51,351 bases of DNA from an uncultured Collinsella sp. (GTDB taxonomy: Bacteria; Actinomycetota; Coriobacteriia; Coriobacteriales; Coriobacteriaceae), in NCBI GenBank assembly GCA_900546455.1, contig URCS01000005.1, forward strand, positions 1 through 51,351, written 5' to 3'. A program made the translations under genes and the position numbers. Numbering within the stretch: the first letter of the stretch is position 1; each line of letters begins with the position of its first letter. Below, piece after piece: positions 1-8,950 of the stretch. A model generated the notes under the pieces. It was not told the origin of the DNA. It saw nothing but the letters and a program-made list of their open reading frames with translations, and searched no databases.

Positions 1-2022
1 CGTGTGGTCGAGCGGGCCGACGCCCAAGGCTTGAGCGCCACCGGCATCGGCGCCAAACGAACGTCCGCCGGGGGCGGCCGATGTAAAGATGCACGCCGGA
101 TGCAGATACGGCGTCGTCTCCACGCGCACGCGGTCGCGGCCCATATCGCTCACGAGTTCCGCGACCTCGCCATTGGCGATACCCATGCGAGCGGCGACAT
201 CGGCGTTCATCTGCACGGCATCCAGGTCCGATCCAGCCTCGGCGGCACCTTGGGCCGCGAGTCTGCGCGAGGTATGCGACTCAAAGGGGCGGTTGCCGCT
301 AATGAGGCGAAACATCCCCGGACCGGGCTCAACCATGGGAGCGATCCAGTTGGGTACACGACCCAGGCCGGCTCGTTCCCATACGTCGCTTGCCAGCGCA
401 ATTTTACCGCCATACAGGGGAATCGCCGGCTCGCCCGTACGCGACGGCAACGCGACGCCCGTGTCGGCCCAGCCGCGTTCCTTGAGTTCGTCCAGATCGA
501 TCCCAAAAGGCGCCACCTGGGCAGCCGCCAGATTGTCAGACGTAAACTGGAAGTACTCGCCCACGCCACACGCCTGCGCCAGACCGGCAAAAATCTCCCG
601 ACCGGGACGTGTGTCGTCATGCTGCACGGGCAGCACGGCATTGCGGAAGAACACGCGCGCATCGTTGGCGCCTGTCACCGTTCCCACGCCACGGTCGGCC
701 TCCAGATACGTCACATCGGGCAGCACGAAGTCGGAAGCGCGCGCTGTCTCGGACCAGCGAATATCAATCGTCACGAGCAGGTCGAGCTGCTGCAAGATGC
801 CCAACCAAGCCTGCGCATTGCCATAGCCAGCACCGGGGTTACTGGCATAGACGATGAGCCCACGCAAATCGCCGGCCAGAATCGACTGGCCGATGGTCGT
901 GCACAGACCGCGCACCGGATCGACCAGTGGATAGCGCTCGGACCCCAGCTTGGGCTCGCGCGGCACCGGCGGCGTCGCAAAGCGCGTGGGATCGAGGTCG
1001 CCCAACACAAGCGGCGTGGGCGGATTGAGCGCGCCACCCGCATGTCCAATACAGCCCAGCAGCACATCGACCAGGCAGATAGCACGCGCGGTCTGGGTGC
1101 TGTTGGCATACGCAATGCCGATGCCACCATGAAAGCCAGCGTCCACCACCGCAGCAGGCGCCGCCACAGCCAAATCACGCGCAGTCGCACGGATATCGTC
1201 CGCCGGCACGTCGCACATCGACTCGGCCCACTCGGGCGTCCAAGCACTGGCTGCCTGCGCCAACTCGTCAAAACCTGTGGTATAGCGGGCAACAAACTCG
1301 CGGTCGTACAGATCCTCGGCAATCAACACGTGGACAATGCCCAACAGCAAGGCCAGGTCGCAACCCGGGCGCACACGCAGCCAGCGGTCGGCAAGCGCAG
1401 CCGAACCGCTGCGCCGGGGGTCGACCACGATAATCTTCGCCCCACGGCGACGGGCATCGTTGAGCGCATCAACGGCCCCCATCGTCGACGAATCGACAAT
1501 GGAACGCCCCAGATACATGATGCAATCGGTGTGCGCCAGGTCGGAGGCGGGACTATAGCCCAGGCTATGCTCCCAACCGGTAAGTCGGCTTACCTCGCAG
1601 GCACCATCGGCACCGTACACATTAGGCGAGCCCAGCGCATGCATAAGACGATAGGCCCAGTAGCGGTCGAACGAGGGCACCCCGAGCGTCATGCCCAGCG
1701 AACGAGGCCCGCGCTCGTCAACAATCTCCCCAAGGCGCGCTGCGATGTGCGCGAACGCCTCATCCCACGAAATTGCATCGAACCCCGAGCCATCAGCTCG
1801 TCGGCGCATGGGATGCAAAATCCGGTCACGCTCGTCAAACGGCATTGCCAGGCGATGCCGTCCGCGGGCACACAGGGCTCGCGCCGCGCACGGATGCCCC
1901 GCAACCGGCAGCTCAGCCACCACACGTCCATCCTCAACATGGGCCGCAAAGGCGCAATCGGCATAGCATCCCCCGCATGTGGTCACCACGGCGCGACCGT
2001 CACGCTTCACAGCAGATGCCAT
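1..2022 (-). CDS. Molybdopterin-dependent oxidoreductase (partial, 3' end beyond left edge)
   Basis: Member of the DMSO-reductase/formate-dehydrogenase superfamily. It is open over 674 codons from an ATG at 2022, preceded by AAAGGGG, to the window edge, with no stop seen. The N-terminus has a [4Fe-4S] cluster motif (CGGCYADC, then a fourth Cys in GHPCAARALC), followed by the usual molybdopterin domains. The last visible residues (HPACIFTSAAPGG and beyond) look like the end of the MGD-binding domain, so little is missing. It lies 122 nt downstream of the formate channel gene, behind a good terminator, and reads in the same direction as the FHL genes. Substrate is unknown. The Mo-ligand position (near GACEVSRLTGW) has no obvious Cys/Sec equivalent to FdhF, so I would not call it a formate dehydrogenase. 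Confidence 0.85.
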   Translation of the reverse strand, partial: MASAVKRDGRAVVTTCGGCYADCAFAAHVEDGRVVAELPVAGHPCAARALCARGRHRLAMPFDERDRILHPMRRRADGSGFDAISWDEAFAHIAARLGEIVDERGPRSLGMTLGVPSFDRYWAYRLMHALGSPNVYGADGACEVSRLTGWEHSLGYSPASDLAHTDCIMYLGRSIVDSSTMGAVDALNDARRRGAKIIVVDPRRSGSAALADRWLRVRPGCDLALLLGIVHVLIAEDLYDREFVARYTTGFDELAQAASAWTPEWAESMCDVPADDIRATARDLAVAAPAAVVDAGFHGGIGIAYANSTQTARAICLVDVLLGCIGHAGGALNPPTPLVLGDLDPTRFATPPVPREPKLGSERYPLVDPVRGLCTTIGQSILAGDLRGLIVYASNPGAGYGNAQAWLGILQQLDLLVTIDIRWSETARASDFVLPDVTYLEADRGVGTVTGANDARVFFRNAVLPVQHDDTRPGREIFAGLAQACGVGEYFQFTSDNLAAAQVAPFGIDLDELKERGWADTGVALPSRTGEPAIPLYGGKIALASDVWERAGLGRVPNWIAPMVEPGPGMFRLISGNRPFESHTSRRLAAQGAAEAGSDLDAVQMNADVAARMGIANGEVAELVSDMGRDRVRVETTPYLHPACIFTSAAPGGRSFGADAGGAQALGVGPLDHT

Positions 2023-2085
2023 CTCGATTACCCCTTTCATCAGCCAAACACAACAAGCCAAAAGCCCGTCAACGAGCCCCGGACC

Positions 2086-2122
2086 CAAAAAGCCTCCCGC
2101 ACGGCAACGCCCCGCGGGAGGC
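2086..2122 (-). terminator. Rho-independent terminator after focA
   Basis: Read on the minus strand, a 9-bp stem GCCTCCCGC/GCGGGAGGC with a 13-nt loop is followed by TTTTT. It lies between the focA stop (2145) and the start of the downstream molybdoenzyme (2022). It should separate or attenuate expression of that gene from the FHL operon. Confidence 0.8.
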
Positions 2123-2144
2123 CCAACGTCAAACAGACGGTACC

Positions 2145-2984
2145 TTACGCCTCGGACTTCTTGGCGTAGATAAACCAGTAGCCGAGCGCGACCAGAACCG
2201 CGCCGCCCACGATGTTGCCCAGCGTGGCGGCGGACAGGTTAAACGCAATGCCCGCGGCGTTGAGCGCATCGGCGCCGGCGACCTTGGCACCATAGCCGCA
2301 CGCGTGCATCACGGCGCCCATGGGCAAAAAGTACATGTTGGCGACGCAGTGCTCAAAACCACAGGCCACAAAGGCGGCGATGGGCAGCAAAATGCCCACG
2401 ACCTTATCGACCACGGTCTTGCCGGCGGTACCGATCCAAACAGCCAGGCACACAAAGATGTTGCACAGGATGCCGCGGAAGAAGATCGTCACCCAGTCGA
2501 TCGTCACCTTGCCGGCGGCGACGCTCACCATGGAATTGGCGACCGCCTCGCCGTTGAGCTTGTAAATGCCAGCCATGTACACCAAAAAGACGATGAACAG
2601 GGCACCGACAAAGTTACCAAGCCACACGACGAGCCATGCCTTGAGCATCTGAGCCAGGGTGATCTTTTTGCTCTTGAGCGCGCAGACCATGAGCGAGTTG
2701 CCGGTGAACAGCTCGGCACCGCACACCAGCACGAGCACCAGGCCCAGGCAAAAGCACAGGCCGCCCACGACGCGCTGGGCGCCCCAGCCCAGCGTGCTAT
2801 CGCTCAAGAACACGGTAAAGAACAGGCCACCGAAGGCAATGAACGCGCCGGCGAACATCGCCAAAACAAAGGCCTTTGCGACCGGCAGGTTGGCCTTGGT
2901 TACGCCGGCGGCCTCGGTTTTGGCCTCGATCGCGGCGGGCGCCAGGCAATCGGGAGCGGGATACTCCACCTTGGAATCTGCCAT
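2145..2984 (-). CDS. focA: FocA/NirC-family formate channel
   Basis: 279-residue integral membrane protein of the formate-nitrite transporter family, with about six hydrophobic segments. Family-typical stretches include AGAFIAFGGLFFTV, ELFTGNSL and GFEHCVANMY. In E. coli the related FocA/FocB pentamers move formate across the inner membrane in both directions. Start chosen at the ATG at 2984, with a GGAAAGAAG ribosome site; an upstream in-frame ATG at 3017 has no better site. It follows the hydrogenase maturation genes after a 39-nt gap, which links it to supplying formate to, or removing it from, the FHL complex. Whether it carries formate rather than nitrite is inferred from context. Confidence 0.93.
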   Translation of the reverse strand: MADSKVEYPAPDCLAPAAIEAKTEAAGVTKANLPVAKAFVLAMFAGAFIAFGGLFFTVFLSDSTLGWGAQRVVGGLCFCLGLVLVLVCGAELFTGNSLMVCALKSKKITLAQMLKAWLVVWLGNFVGALFIVFLVYMAGIYKLNGEAVANSMVSVAAGKVTIDWVTIFFRGILCNIFVCLAVWIGTAGKTVVDKVVGILLPIAAFVACGFEHCVANMYFLPMGAVMHACGYGAKVAGADALNAAGIAFNLSAATLGNIVGGAVLVALGYWFIYAKKSEA

Positions 2985-3023
2985 GTCAATCACTTCTTTC
3001 CTAATCAGCAGGGACAAGCGCTC

Positions 3024-3527
3024 CTATTGCTCTTGTCCCAAGCGGACAAAGTGGGAAAAGTCGTTGGCGGCCACGGCGTCGTACACGGCGTCGACGGCGT
3101 CAAAGACCTCCGGGGACATAGGGTTGTAAAACTCCGTATCGCCCGGCTGAATCCCTATGAAGACGATATCTTCGCACGATTGCTCGATTTCCTCGATCAG
3201 AATCGACAAAGGGAGCGAATGCGTGGTGAACATCGACTTGCGGGCCACATCACGTTTGTCGAGCAGGCGAATGGCGCCGACGGGCAGCGCCATATCGGCG
3301 GCATCGACCAAAACCAAACGCGGCGGACGCTCACGCTTGACCTCGATGATGTCATCCTCGGGCGTTTGCCCGCCGTCGATGGTATACCAACCGGCGATGG
3401 GCGCGTCTTCCATCTTTTTGGAGAGCACGGGGCCGGCGGCATCGTCAGCACGCAGCACGCTTCCCGCCGTGAGCACAATGCCCGCAAACGGGGCGCCGTT
3501 CACACGACCATCCACAACGCGACCCAT
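3024..3527 (-). CDS. hycI: Hydrogenase maturation protease, HycI type
   Basis: 167 residues resembling E. coli HycI along the whole length: GSVLRADDAAGP (nickel-sensing acidic region), IDGGQTPEDDI, RPPRLVLVDAADM, FTTHSLPL and GIQPGDTEFYNPMSPEV. HycI-type enzymes cut the C-terminal tail of the nickel-containing large subunit after metal insertion. The start overlaps the stop of hycH by one base (TAATG), so translation is probably coupled, and GGGGAGG lies just upstream. Expected substrate: HyfG encoded about 2 kb upstream in the same operon. Confidence 0.92.
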   Translation of the reverse strand: MGRVVDGRVNGAPFAGIVLTAGSVLRADDAAGPVLSKKMEDAPIAGWYTIDGGQTPEDDIIEVKRERPPRLVLVDAADMALPVGAIRLLDKRDVARKSMFTTHSLPLSILIEEIEQSCEDIVFIGIQPGDTEFYNPMSPEVFDAVDAVYDAVAANDFSHFVRLGQEQ

Positions 3528-4108
3528 TACTGCAACCTCCCCGTCAGATACACGCCCGACACATCGCGCACGCGTTCAATCAGATCGCGAAACTTCATTA
3601 AGAACGCGACCTGCTGGGCATGCAGGCCAAAGTCGTCGTCGAACACCGAGATGCCGGCCTTAGCCGACCCGCGAAAACCGCGCTCGTCGAGCAGCGCATC
3701 GCAGGCCTCGAGCAGCGACGGCACCGCCGCCTTGTCGAGCTGGCACTCGCCAAAGGAGCGGATGGCCTCGAACTTGGTCTTGGCCTCCCCCTCCGGCAGC
3801 GCGTCGACGAGCGAATAGAACACATCCACCGGCACCGACAGGCGCGGCTCAAAGCAATCGAGCACGCCGGTGTGGTGGCCCACGGCGAGCGTGTAGTACA
3901 GCACGTCGCAGGCCTCCTGGGGAACGTCTTCCTCGGTCTCCACAAACTTACGCGTGAGCTCATAGAAGACCACCTGGTCGGGCGCATGGCCCAGGCAGGG
4001 GTCGGCGACGCCCTCGGCGGCCTCGTCGCTTGCGCGCGAGGCATCACCAAAGGAGCCGCCAAGCATACCGGGGCCCGCAAAGTAACCAGAGCGGTCCGTG
4101 AGCTCCAT
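3527..4108 (-). CDS. hycH: Formate hydrogenlyase assembly protein HycH
   Basis: 193 residues. The central stretch VVFYELTRKFVETEEDVPQEACDV..., with YYTLAVGHHTGVLDCF close behind, matches the HycH family, which is needed for maturation of the E. coli hydrogenase-3 large subunit. The role in assembly is known for E. coli; the exact biochemistry is not established. It starts directly after the hyfI stop (TAGATG) with GGAGG ahead. It has about 30 extra N-terminal residues, rich in Gly and Ser, ahead of the conserved core. Confidence 0.88.
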   Translation of the reverse strand: MELTDRSGYFAGPGMLGGSFGDASRASDEAAEGVADPCLGHAPDQVVFYELTRKFVETEEDVPQEACDVLYYTLAVGHHTGVLDCFEPRLSVPVDVFYSLVDALPEGEAKTKFEAIRSFGECQLDKAAVPSLLEACDALLDERGFRGSAKAGISVFDDDFGLHAQQVAFLMKFRDLIERVRDVSGVYLTGRLQ

Positions 4109-4891
4109 CTAGCGACCTCCGGCCAGCACCAGATCCTGCAGCGCCGAGTACACCTCGACGCGGCGCGGATCGTCCTGCTTGTCGATGAGCAGCGCCATGG
4201 CACCGCGGATATCGCCCTTGGGCGCGCCCTCGAGCGTATCCATAAACTCGTTGGCCAGGTCGCGGCCGTAACGGTAGCCGCTCATGGCGCGAGCCTCGCG
4301 CTCGATGGCAACGCGCAGCTTGTACGGCACGCCGGGGTGCAGGATATCGGCCTGCTCGCCGGCGGCCTCCACCGTGGTCTCGGCATGGAGCTTTTGGTCC
4401 AGCAGACCGAGCGCCATGGCAAAGCCGTAGACGGTCTGCGCGGGGCTGGGCGGGCAGCCGGGGATGTAGACGTCGACCGGCAGAATCTTGTCCGTGCCGC
4501 CCCAGACGCAGTAGTTGTCGTAGAAGATGCCACCGGTGCAGCCGCACGCGCCATAGGACACCACGATCTTGGGATCGGGCGCGGCCTCAAAGGCACGCAG
4601 GGCCGGCATGCGCATGGCACGCGTCACAGCGCCGGTGTACAGGAGCACATCGGCGTGACGGGGCGAGGGCACGACCTTGATGCCAAAGCGCTCGACGTCG
4701 AAAACGGGCGTGATGGAACCGAAGATCTCGATCTCGCAGCCGTTGCAGCCGCCACAGTCAACGCGGTAGACGTACACCGAGCGCTTGATCTTCTTAAGAA
4801 GGGTCGCCTTGGCCTTCTCGATGCTCTCGTCGAGCTCGATCTTGGTCGGGCGGTACTGAAGCCGCTCGGGCAAAAGCGTGGGTTCGGCCAT
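4109..4891 (-). CDS. hyfI: Group 4 [NiFe] hydrogenase small subunit (NuoB-like)
   Basis: 260 residues, HycG/HyfI type. It carries the proximal [4Fe-4S] ligands: CGGCNGC near residue 50, GACGCTGG near residue 125 and GCPPSP near residue 150. As in other group 4 hydrogenases there is no Tat signal and no medial/distal cluster domain, so it faces the cytoplasm. It passes electrons from the ferredoxin subunit to the NiFe site of HyfG. The ATG follows GAAGGAGGAG and sits 2 nt after the hyfH stop. A roughly 85-residue C-terminal extension beyond the NuoB core is present, as in HyfI/HycG. Confidence 0.93.
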   Translation of the reverse strand: MAEPTLLPERLQYRPTKIELDESIEKAKATLLKKIKRSVYVYRVDCGGCNGCEIEIFGSITPVFDVERFGIKVVPSPRHADVLLYTGAVTRAMRMPALRAFEAAPDPKIVVSYGACGCTGGIFYDNYCVWGGTDKILPVDVYIPGCPPSPAQTVYGFAMALGLLDQKLHAETTVEAAGEQADILHPGVPYKLRVAIEREARAMSGYRYGRDLANEFMDTLEGAPKGDIRGAMALLIDKQDDPRRVEVYSALQDLVLAGGR

Positions 4892-4893
4892 GG

Positions 4894-5610
4894 TTACTCC
4901 TCCTTCGTATCAAAATCCATGATGATGCCCTCGACCGGCGCCGGACCGGCGGGAATCTCGGGCGCATCGGGGTTGAGCTCGCGGTCGATATACTCCGGGT
5001 TCACGCCGTGGCCGCCCAGATACTCCATGCCGGGGCCCTGGGGCTCGCCGGACGCAAGCGTCTCGTTGGCAGCCATGCCGGCAGCGTTGCCGGTCTTTAC
5101 GGCCGAGGCGGCGCGCAGGGCGTCGAGCTCGCGCTTGCACTCCTGGCACATACCGACGGTACGGGCGGCCTGCTCGGCCTCCATGCCGCCGGCCTTTTGC
5201 AGCAGGCGCTTGGCGTAGTCGATCTCCTTATGCGGGGCAAACGGCTTGCCGCAGCGCGAGCAGTGCTCGAGCGTGTAGACGCTCTTGCTGGTGAGGTCGT
5301 CCTTGCTCATGACGGCCAGCTCAAACTCCTCGGTGAGCTTGATGGCCTCCATGGGGCAGGCTTCCTCGCAGCGGCCACAAAAGATGCAGCGACCGTAGTC
5401 AATCGACCAGGTGATGGTATCGGCCGCAAGGTCGGTGTCCATGCGAATGGCATCGGCCGGGCACGCCACGCCGCAGGCACCGCAGGCGATACAAAGCTCG
5501 GCGTTGTGCTCGGGCTTGCCGCGCATGTCCTTGTTGGTGGGGAACGGCGCAAACGGGTACTTGACCGTCGCGTCGCCGGCCTTGGCGTTTACCTTCCAAA
5601 GCTTCAGCAT
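4894..5610 (-). CDS. hyfH: Polyferredoxin subunit HyfH (NuoI-like)
   Basis: 238 residues. Two [4Fe-4S] motifs, CIACGACGVACP and CIFCGRCEEACP, lie near residues 40-85. A CxxC pair (HCSRCGKPF and MCQECKRE), probably a zinc or iron site as in E. coli HycF, follows. The first 41 in-frame codons upstream are antisense-like sequence overlapping hyfG, so the start is ATG 5610, one base past the hyfG stop. About 55 extra residues at the C-terminus, rich in Pro, Gly and acidic residues, go beyond the E. coli HycF/HyfH length (about 180). It acts as the electron wire between the small subunit and the FdhF/HyfA arm. Confidence 0.92.
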   Translation of the reverse strand: MLKLWKVNAKAGDATVKYPFAPFPTNKDMRGKPEHNAELCIACGACGVACPADAIRMDTDLAADTITWSIDYGRCIFCGRCEEACPMEAIKLTEEFELAVMSKDDLTSKSVYTLEHCSRCGKPFAPHKEIDYAKRLLQKAGGMEAEQAARTVGMCQECKRELDALRAASAVKTGNAAGMAANETLASGEPQGPGMEYLGGHGVNPEYIDRELNPDAPEIPAGPAPVEGIIMDFDTKEE

Positions 5611-5611
5611 A

Positions 5612-7384
5612 TTAGAGCGCCTCCTCATCGAGCGGAGCGGCCACGGTGCCCTCGCCCGCAAGCGGCGACTTGTCGCGCCAGACGTTCTCGAACTGCTCCT
5701 TATCGAGCACGTGGTCGCGCTTGGCGGCGACATCGGTCACCGTCACGCGGTCGGTGCAGGAGTAGCACGGGTCGAGCGAGCCGACGATCAGCGCCGCGTC
5801 GCCCACGGTGTTGCCGCGGAACATGTAGCGCAGGACCGGCCAGTTGCTGTACGTGGCGGCCTTGGCGCGCCAGCGGTAGCACTTCTGGTTGTTGCCGAGC
5901 ATGGCCCAATGCACGTCCTCGCCGCGCGGCGCCTCGGTGGCACCGATGGCGTACTTGTGCGGGGTGTACTCCCAATCCGTGGTGAGGATGGGACCCGACG
6001 GGCAGTTCTCGAGCATGGTCTCGATCATGTCGATCGAATCGTAGACCTCCTGGATGCGCACGGCGGTACGGCCGAAGGCATCGCAGGTGTCGGCCGTAGC
6101 GGCGTGCATCTTTTGGACATCCGGATCGGCATAGCCGTCGAAGGGATGATCAAAGCGCACGTCGCGGGCATAGCCCGAACCGCGCATGAGCGGGCCGACC
6201 GGCGAGAAGTCGCGTGCGATCTTGCGGTCCAAGATGCCGATGCCACTCGTACGCTCAATAAAGTTGGGCGTCGAGAGCAAGACGTCGACGAGCTCCTGAA
6301 CCTCGGAGCGCAGCTGGTGGATGGTCGTGAGGGTGGAGAGCTTCTGCTCGGCCAAAATGTCGCGACGCACGCCGCCGATCACGTTGAGGCCGTAGGTCTT
6401 GCGGTGACCGGAGAGCTTCTCGGCCAGGTCCATGGACTTCTCGCGGACGCGGAAGAACTGCTGGAAGCCGGAGTCGAAGCCCGTGTAGTGAGACGCCAGG
6501 CCAATGTTGAGCAGATGCGAGTGCAGGCGCTCGACCTCGAGCATGATAGCGCGGATGTACTGGGCGCGCGGCGGGACATGAATGCCCTGGGCGCGCTCGA
6601 CGGCCTCGGCGTAGGCCACCGAGTGGGCGCAGCCGCAGATGCCGCAGATGCGGTCGGCGAGGAACGTCACGGCATCATAGTTCAGGCGCGTCTCGGCGAC
6701 CTTCTCCATGCCGCGGTGCACGTAGAACAGACGGTAGTCGGCATCGACGATCGTCTCGCCCTCAACGAACAGGCGGAAGTGGCCGGGCTCGTCGGAGGTA
6801 ATGTGCAGCGGGCCCATGGGAACGAGCGTGGTCTCCTTGCCCTTGGTGTCGGCCAAGAACTCGTAGTTTTCCATGTCGCTCGCGGGAGCGGGACGGAAAC
6901 GGTAGTCCATGGAGTCCTTGCGCAGCGGGTACAGGCCGCTGGGCCAATCGTCGGGCAGCACCAGGCGACGACGATCGGGCAGACCCTCGGGGATCAGGCC
7001 GAACATGTCGCGCAGCTCGCGCTCGCCCCACACGCAGGCGGGGACGAACGGCGTCACGGACGGGAATGTCATCTTGGCGGGATCGACCTCGGTGCGCACG
7101 GTCACCCAGCCGGGGTCCTCCCCCTCCATGGAGATGACGTAGTACACGGCGTAGCGGCCGCACAGGCTGCGCTCATCGTTGCCGATGATCACGGGAATCC
7201 AGCCGTAGCGCTCGTAATACAGGTAGTGGACGGCCTCGGGCAGCTTGTCCTGCTTGACGGTAATCGTCAGCTGGTCCTCGCATTGCCACTCGACCTTCTC
7301 GATGCAGCCCGGAACGGCGCGGCGCAGAGCCTCGACATGGCTCTCGCAGCGACGGGCATACACCTTGTTCTCAGTTTCAATCAT
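5612..7384 (-). CDS. hyfG: Group 4 [NiFe] hydrogenase large subunit (NuoC-NuoD fusion)
   Basis: 590 residues. The N-terminal 30-kDa NuoC-like domain (about 1-175) is fused to a NuoD-like NiFe domain. The nickel-iron ligands are visible as RICGICGCAHS (L1, about residue 245) and DPCYSCTDRV (L2, about residue 535). The sequence continues past L2, giving HycI a tail to remove. It is the catalytic subunit for H2 evolution in the FHL complex. All four ligands are Cys; no Sec codon is used here. It starts at ATG 7384 after GTGGAG, overlapping the intercistronic region after the hyfF stop. Confidence 0.95.
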   Translation of the reverse strand: MIETENKVYARRCESHVEALRRAVPGCIEKVEWQCEDQLTITVKQDKLPEAVHYLYYERYGWIPVIIGNDERSLCGRYAVYYVISMEGEDPGWVTVRTEVDPAKMTFPSVTPFVPACVWGERELRDMFGLIPEGLPDRRRLVLPDDWPSGLYPLRKDSMDYRFRPAPASDMENYEFLADTKGKETTLVPMGPLHITSDEPGHFRLFVEGETIVDADYRLFYVHRGMEKVAETRLNYDAVTFLADRICGICGCAHSVAYAEAVERAQGIHVPPRAQYIRAIMLEVERLHSHLLNIGLASHYTGFDSGFQQFFRVREKSMDLAEKLSGHRKTYGLNVIGGVRRDILAEQKLSTLTTIHQLRSEVQELVDVLLSTPNFIERTSGIGILDRKIARDFSPVGPLMRGSGYARDVRFDHPFDGYADPDVQKMHAATADTCDAFGRTAVRIQEVYDSIDMIETMLENCPSGPILTTDWEYTPHKYAIGATEAPRGEDVHWAMLGNNQKCYRWRAKAATYSNWPVLRYMFRGNTVGDAALIVGSLDPCYSCTDRVTVTDVAAKRDHVLDKEQFENVWRDKSPLAGEGTVAAPLDEEAL

Positions 7385-7387
7385 TCG

Positions 7388-8947
7388 TTACTCCACCTCG
7401 CTCTGAGCGGTCTCGGTACCGAACACAGCGCGGTACATCGGCGTCGCGTGAAGTTCCTCGGTGCTCTGCTCGAGCACGATGCCGGTCGCGGTCTCCACAC
7501 CGTGCACGAGAGGCAGCGGGGTGGCGATGCCAAACCACAAGATCATGACGGCCAGGATGATTTCGGGGATAAGCATGAGCGCCGGGGCCTCATGCTTGCC
7601 CATACCCTGGGGTGCATGGCCGAATACCGACTTGAGTGCGATGCGGGTGAGCGCGGAGATGGCCACGGTAAGACCGAGGGCGACCACGACGACCAGCCAC
7701 ATGGGACCGGCGGTAACACCGGCGACAAAAGTCAGGAACTCGGAGATAAACATGCCAAAGGGCGGGAAGGCACCAAGGCCGAGCAGCGCCAGGACGGCGA
7801 GCGCGGCGGTTGCGGGGGCAACCTCGACGACGCCCTGGATCTTGGCCAGGCTACGCGTGCCAAAAGCGTGCTGGATGTTGCCGGACACGCAGAAGGCAAG
7901 CGTCTTGGTAAAGCCGTGGAACACGCAGTGCAGCAGGGCCGCGGCGATACCCAGTGGGCCACCGATACCCAGGCACAGGGCGATAACGCCCACGTTCTCC
8001 ACAGACGAGTACGCAAAGCGGCGCTTGAGGTCGTCCTGGCGAAACATCGAAAGTGCAGCCACCAAAATGGACAGCGTGCCGACGATCAACAGCAAAAGCT
8101 GCGGATACTCGGCGCCCACGGCCTGGATAGTAAAGCCGTAGAAGCGCATGATCACAAGCATGGCGCACTTAAGCAGCACGCCCGAGAGCAGGGCCGAGAC
8201 GGGGCTCGGGGCCTGGGAGTGGGCATCGGGCAGCCAAGTGTGCATGGGGAACAGGCCGGCCTTGGTGCCAAAGCCGATCACGACAAACGCAAAGGCGAGG
8301 CGCATGAGCGTCGGGTCGAACTGGTCGGCATACGGCAGCACGCACGACAGGAATGCGGCCTCGTGGGCGTTGGGAATCACGTCGGCGGCGTTGGCGTAGA
8401 TCAGCAGCGTACCGAACAGGCCGAAGGCCACGCCGGCGGTGCAGACCATCGCATACTTCCAAGAAGCCTCGAGGGCCGTCTTGTTCTTGTAGATACCCAC
8501 GAGGAACACGGTGGAAAGCGTGGTTGCCTCCACGGCGGCCCACGTGAGGATCATGTTGTTGGACAGGCACGCGAGCAGCATGGTGAACACAAACAGGCTA
8601 AACAGCGCAAAATACTGCTTGGCGCGCTCGGCGGGCATGGAGCCCTCCTCGATATCGGCCTTTACATAGGGCAGCGAGAACAGCCCCGTAAGAAAACCGA
8701 TAAAGCCGATGAGCAGCACAAAGATGGCGCCCAGCGAATCGAGGTGGAACCACAGGCCAAGAGCGCTCGCGGTGTCGCCGCTCATAAGGACGTCACCGGC
8801 CGTCACAATCGACAGCACCAGAACGGCTGCGACGGAGACCAGGTTGAGACCGGCAAACACGTTATAGGACGTGTTCTTGGGCAAAAACGCCATGACCAGC
8901 GAGAACACCAGAGGAGTCGCGAGCAGGGCGAGAATCAACGTTTCCAT
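7388..8947 (-). CDS. hyfF: Hydrogenase-4 membrane subunit HyfF (antiporter-like)
   Basis: 519 residues and about 14 hydrophobic helices; member of the NuoN/NuoM/MrpD proton-conducting family. Family features include the WAAVEATTLSTVFLVG region with a conserved Glu and HTWLPDAHSQAPSPVSALLSG with the conserved loop. HyfF is absent from hydrogenase-3 and marks the complex as hydrogenase-4 (FHL-2) type, with more than one antiporter-like module. Length is close to E. coli HyfF (526). The role in ion translocation is inferred from family. Confidence 0.92.
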   Translation of the reverse strand: METLILALLATPLVFSLVMAFLPKNTSYNVFAGLNLVSVAAVLVLSIVTAGDVLMSGDTASALGLWFHLDSLGAIFVLLIGFIGFLTGLFSLPYVKADIEEGSMPAERAKQYFALFSLFVFTMLLACLSNNMILTWAAVEATTLSTVFLVGIYKNKTALEASWKYAMVCTAGVAFGLFGTLLIYANAADVIPNAHEAAFLSCVLPYADQFDPTLMRLAFAFVVIGFGTKAGLFPMHTWLPDAHSQAPSPVSALLSGVLLKCAMLVIMRFYGFTIQAVGAEYPQLLLLIVGTLSILVAALSMFRQDDLKRRFAYSSVENVGVIALCLGIGGPLGIAAALLHCVFHGFTKTLAFCVSGNIQHAFGTRSLAKIQGVVEVAPATAALAVLALLGLGAFPPFGMFISEFLTFVAGVTAGPMWLVVVVALGLTVAISALTRIALKSVFGHAPQGMGKHEAPALMLIPEIILAVMILWFGIATPLPLVHGVETATGIVLEQSTEELHATPMYRAVFGTETAQSEVE

Positions 8948-8950
8948 GGA

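Noticed and set aside
4..2169. 721-codon open frame on the plus strand
   Set aside because: Antisense to the molybdopterin oxidoreductase, which has clear cluster and cofactor motifs; the plus-strand product has none.
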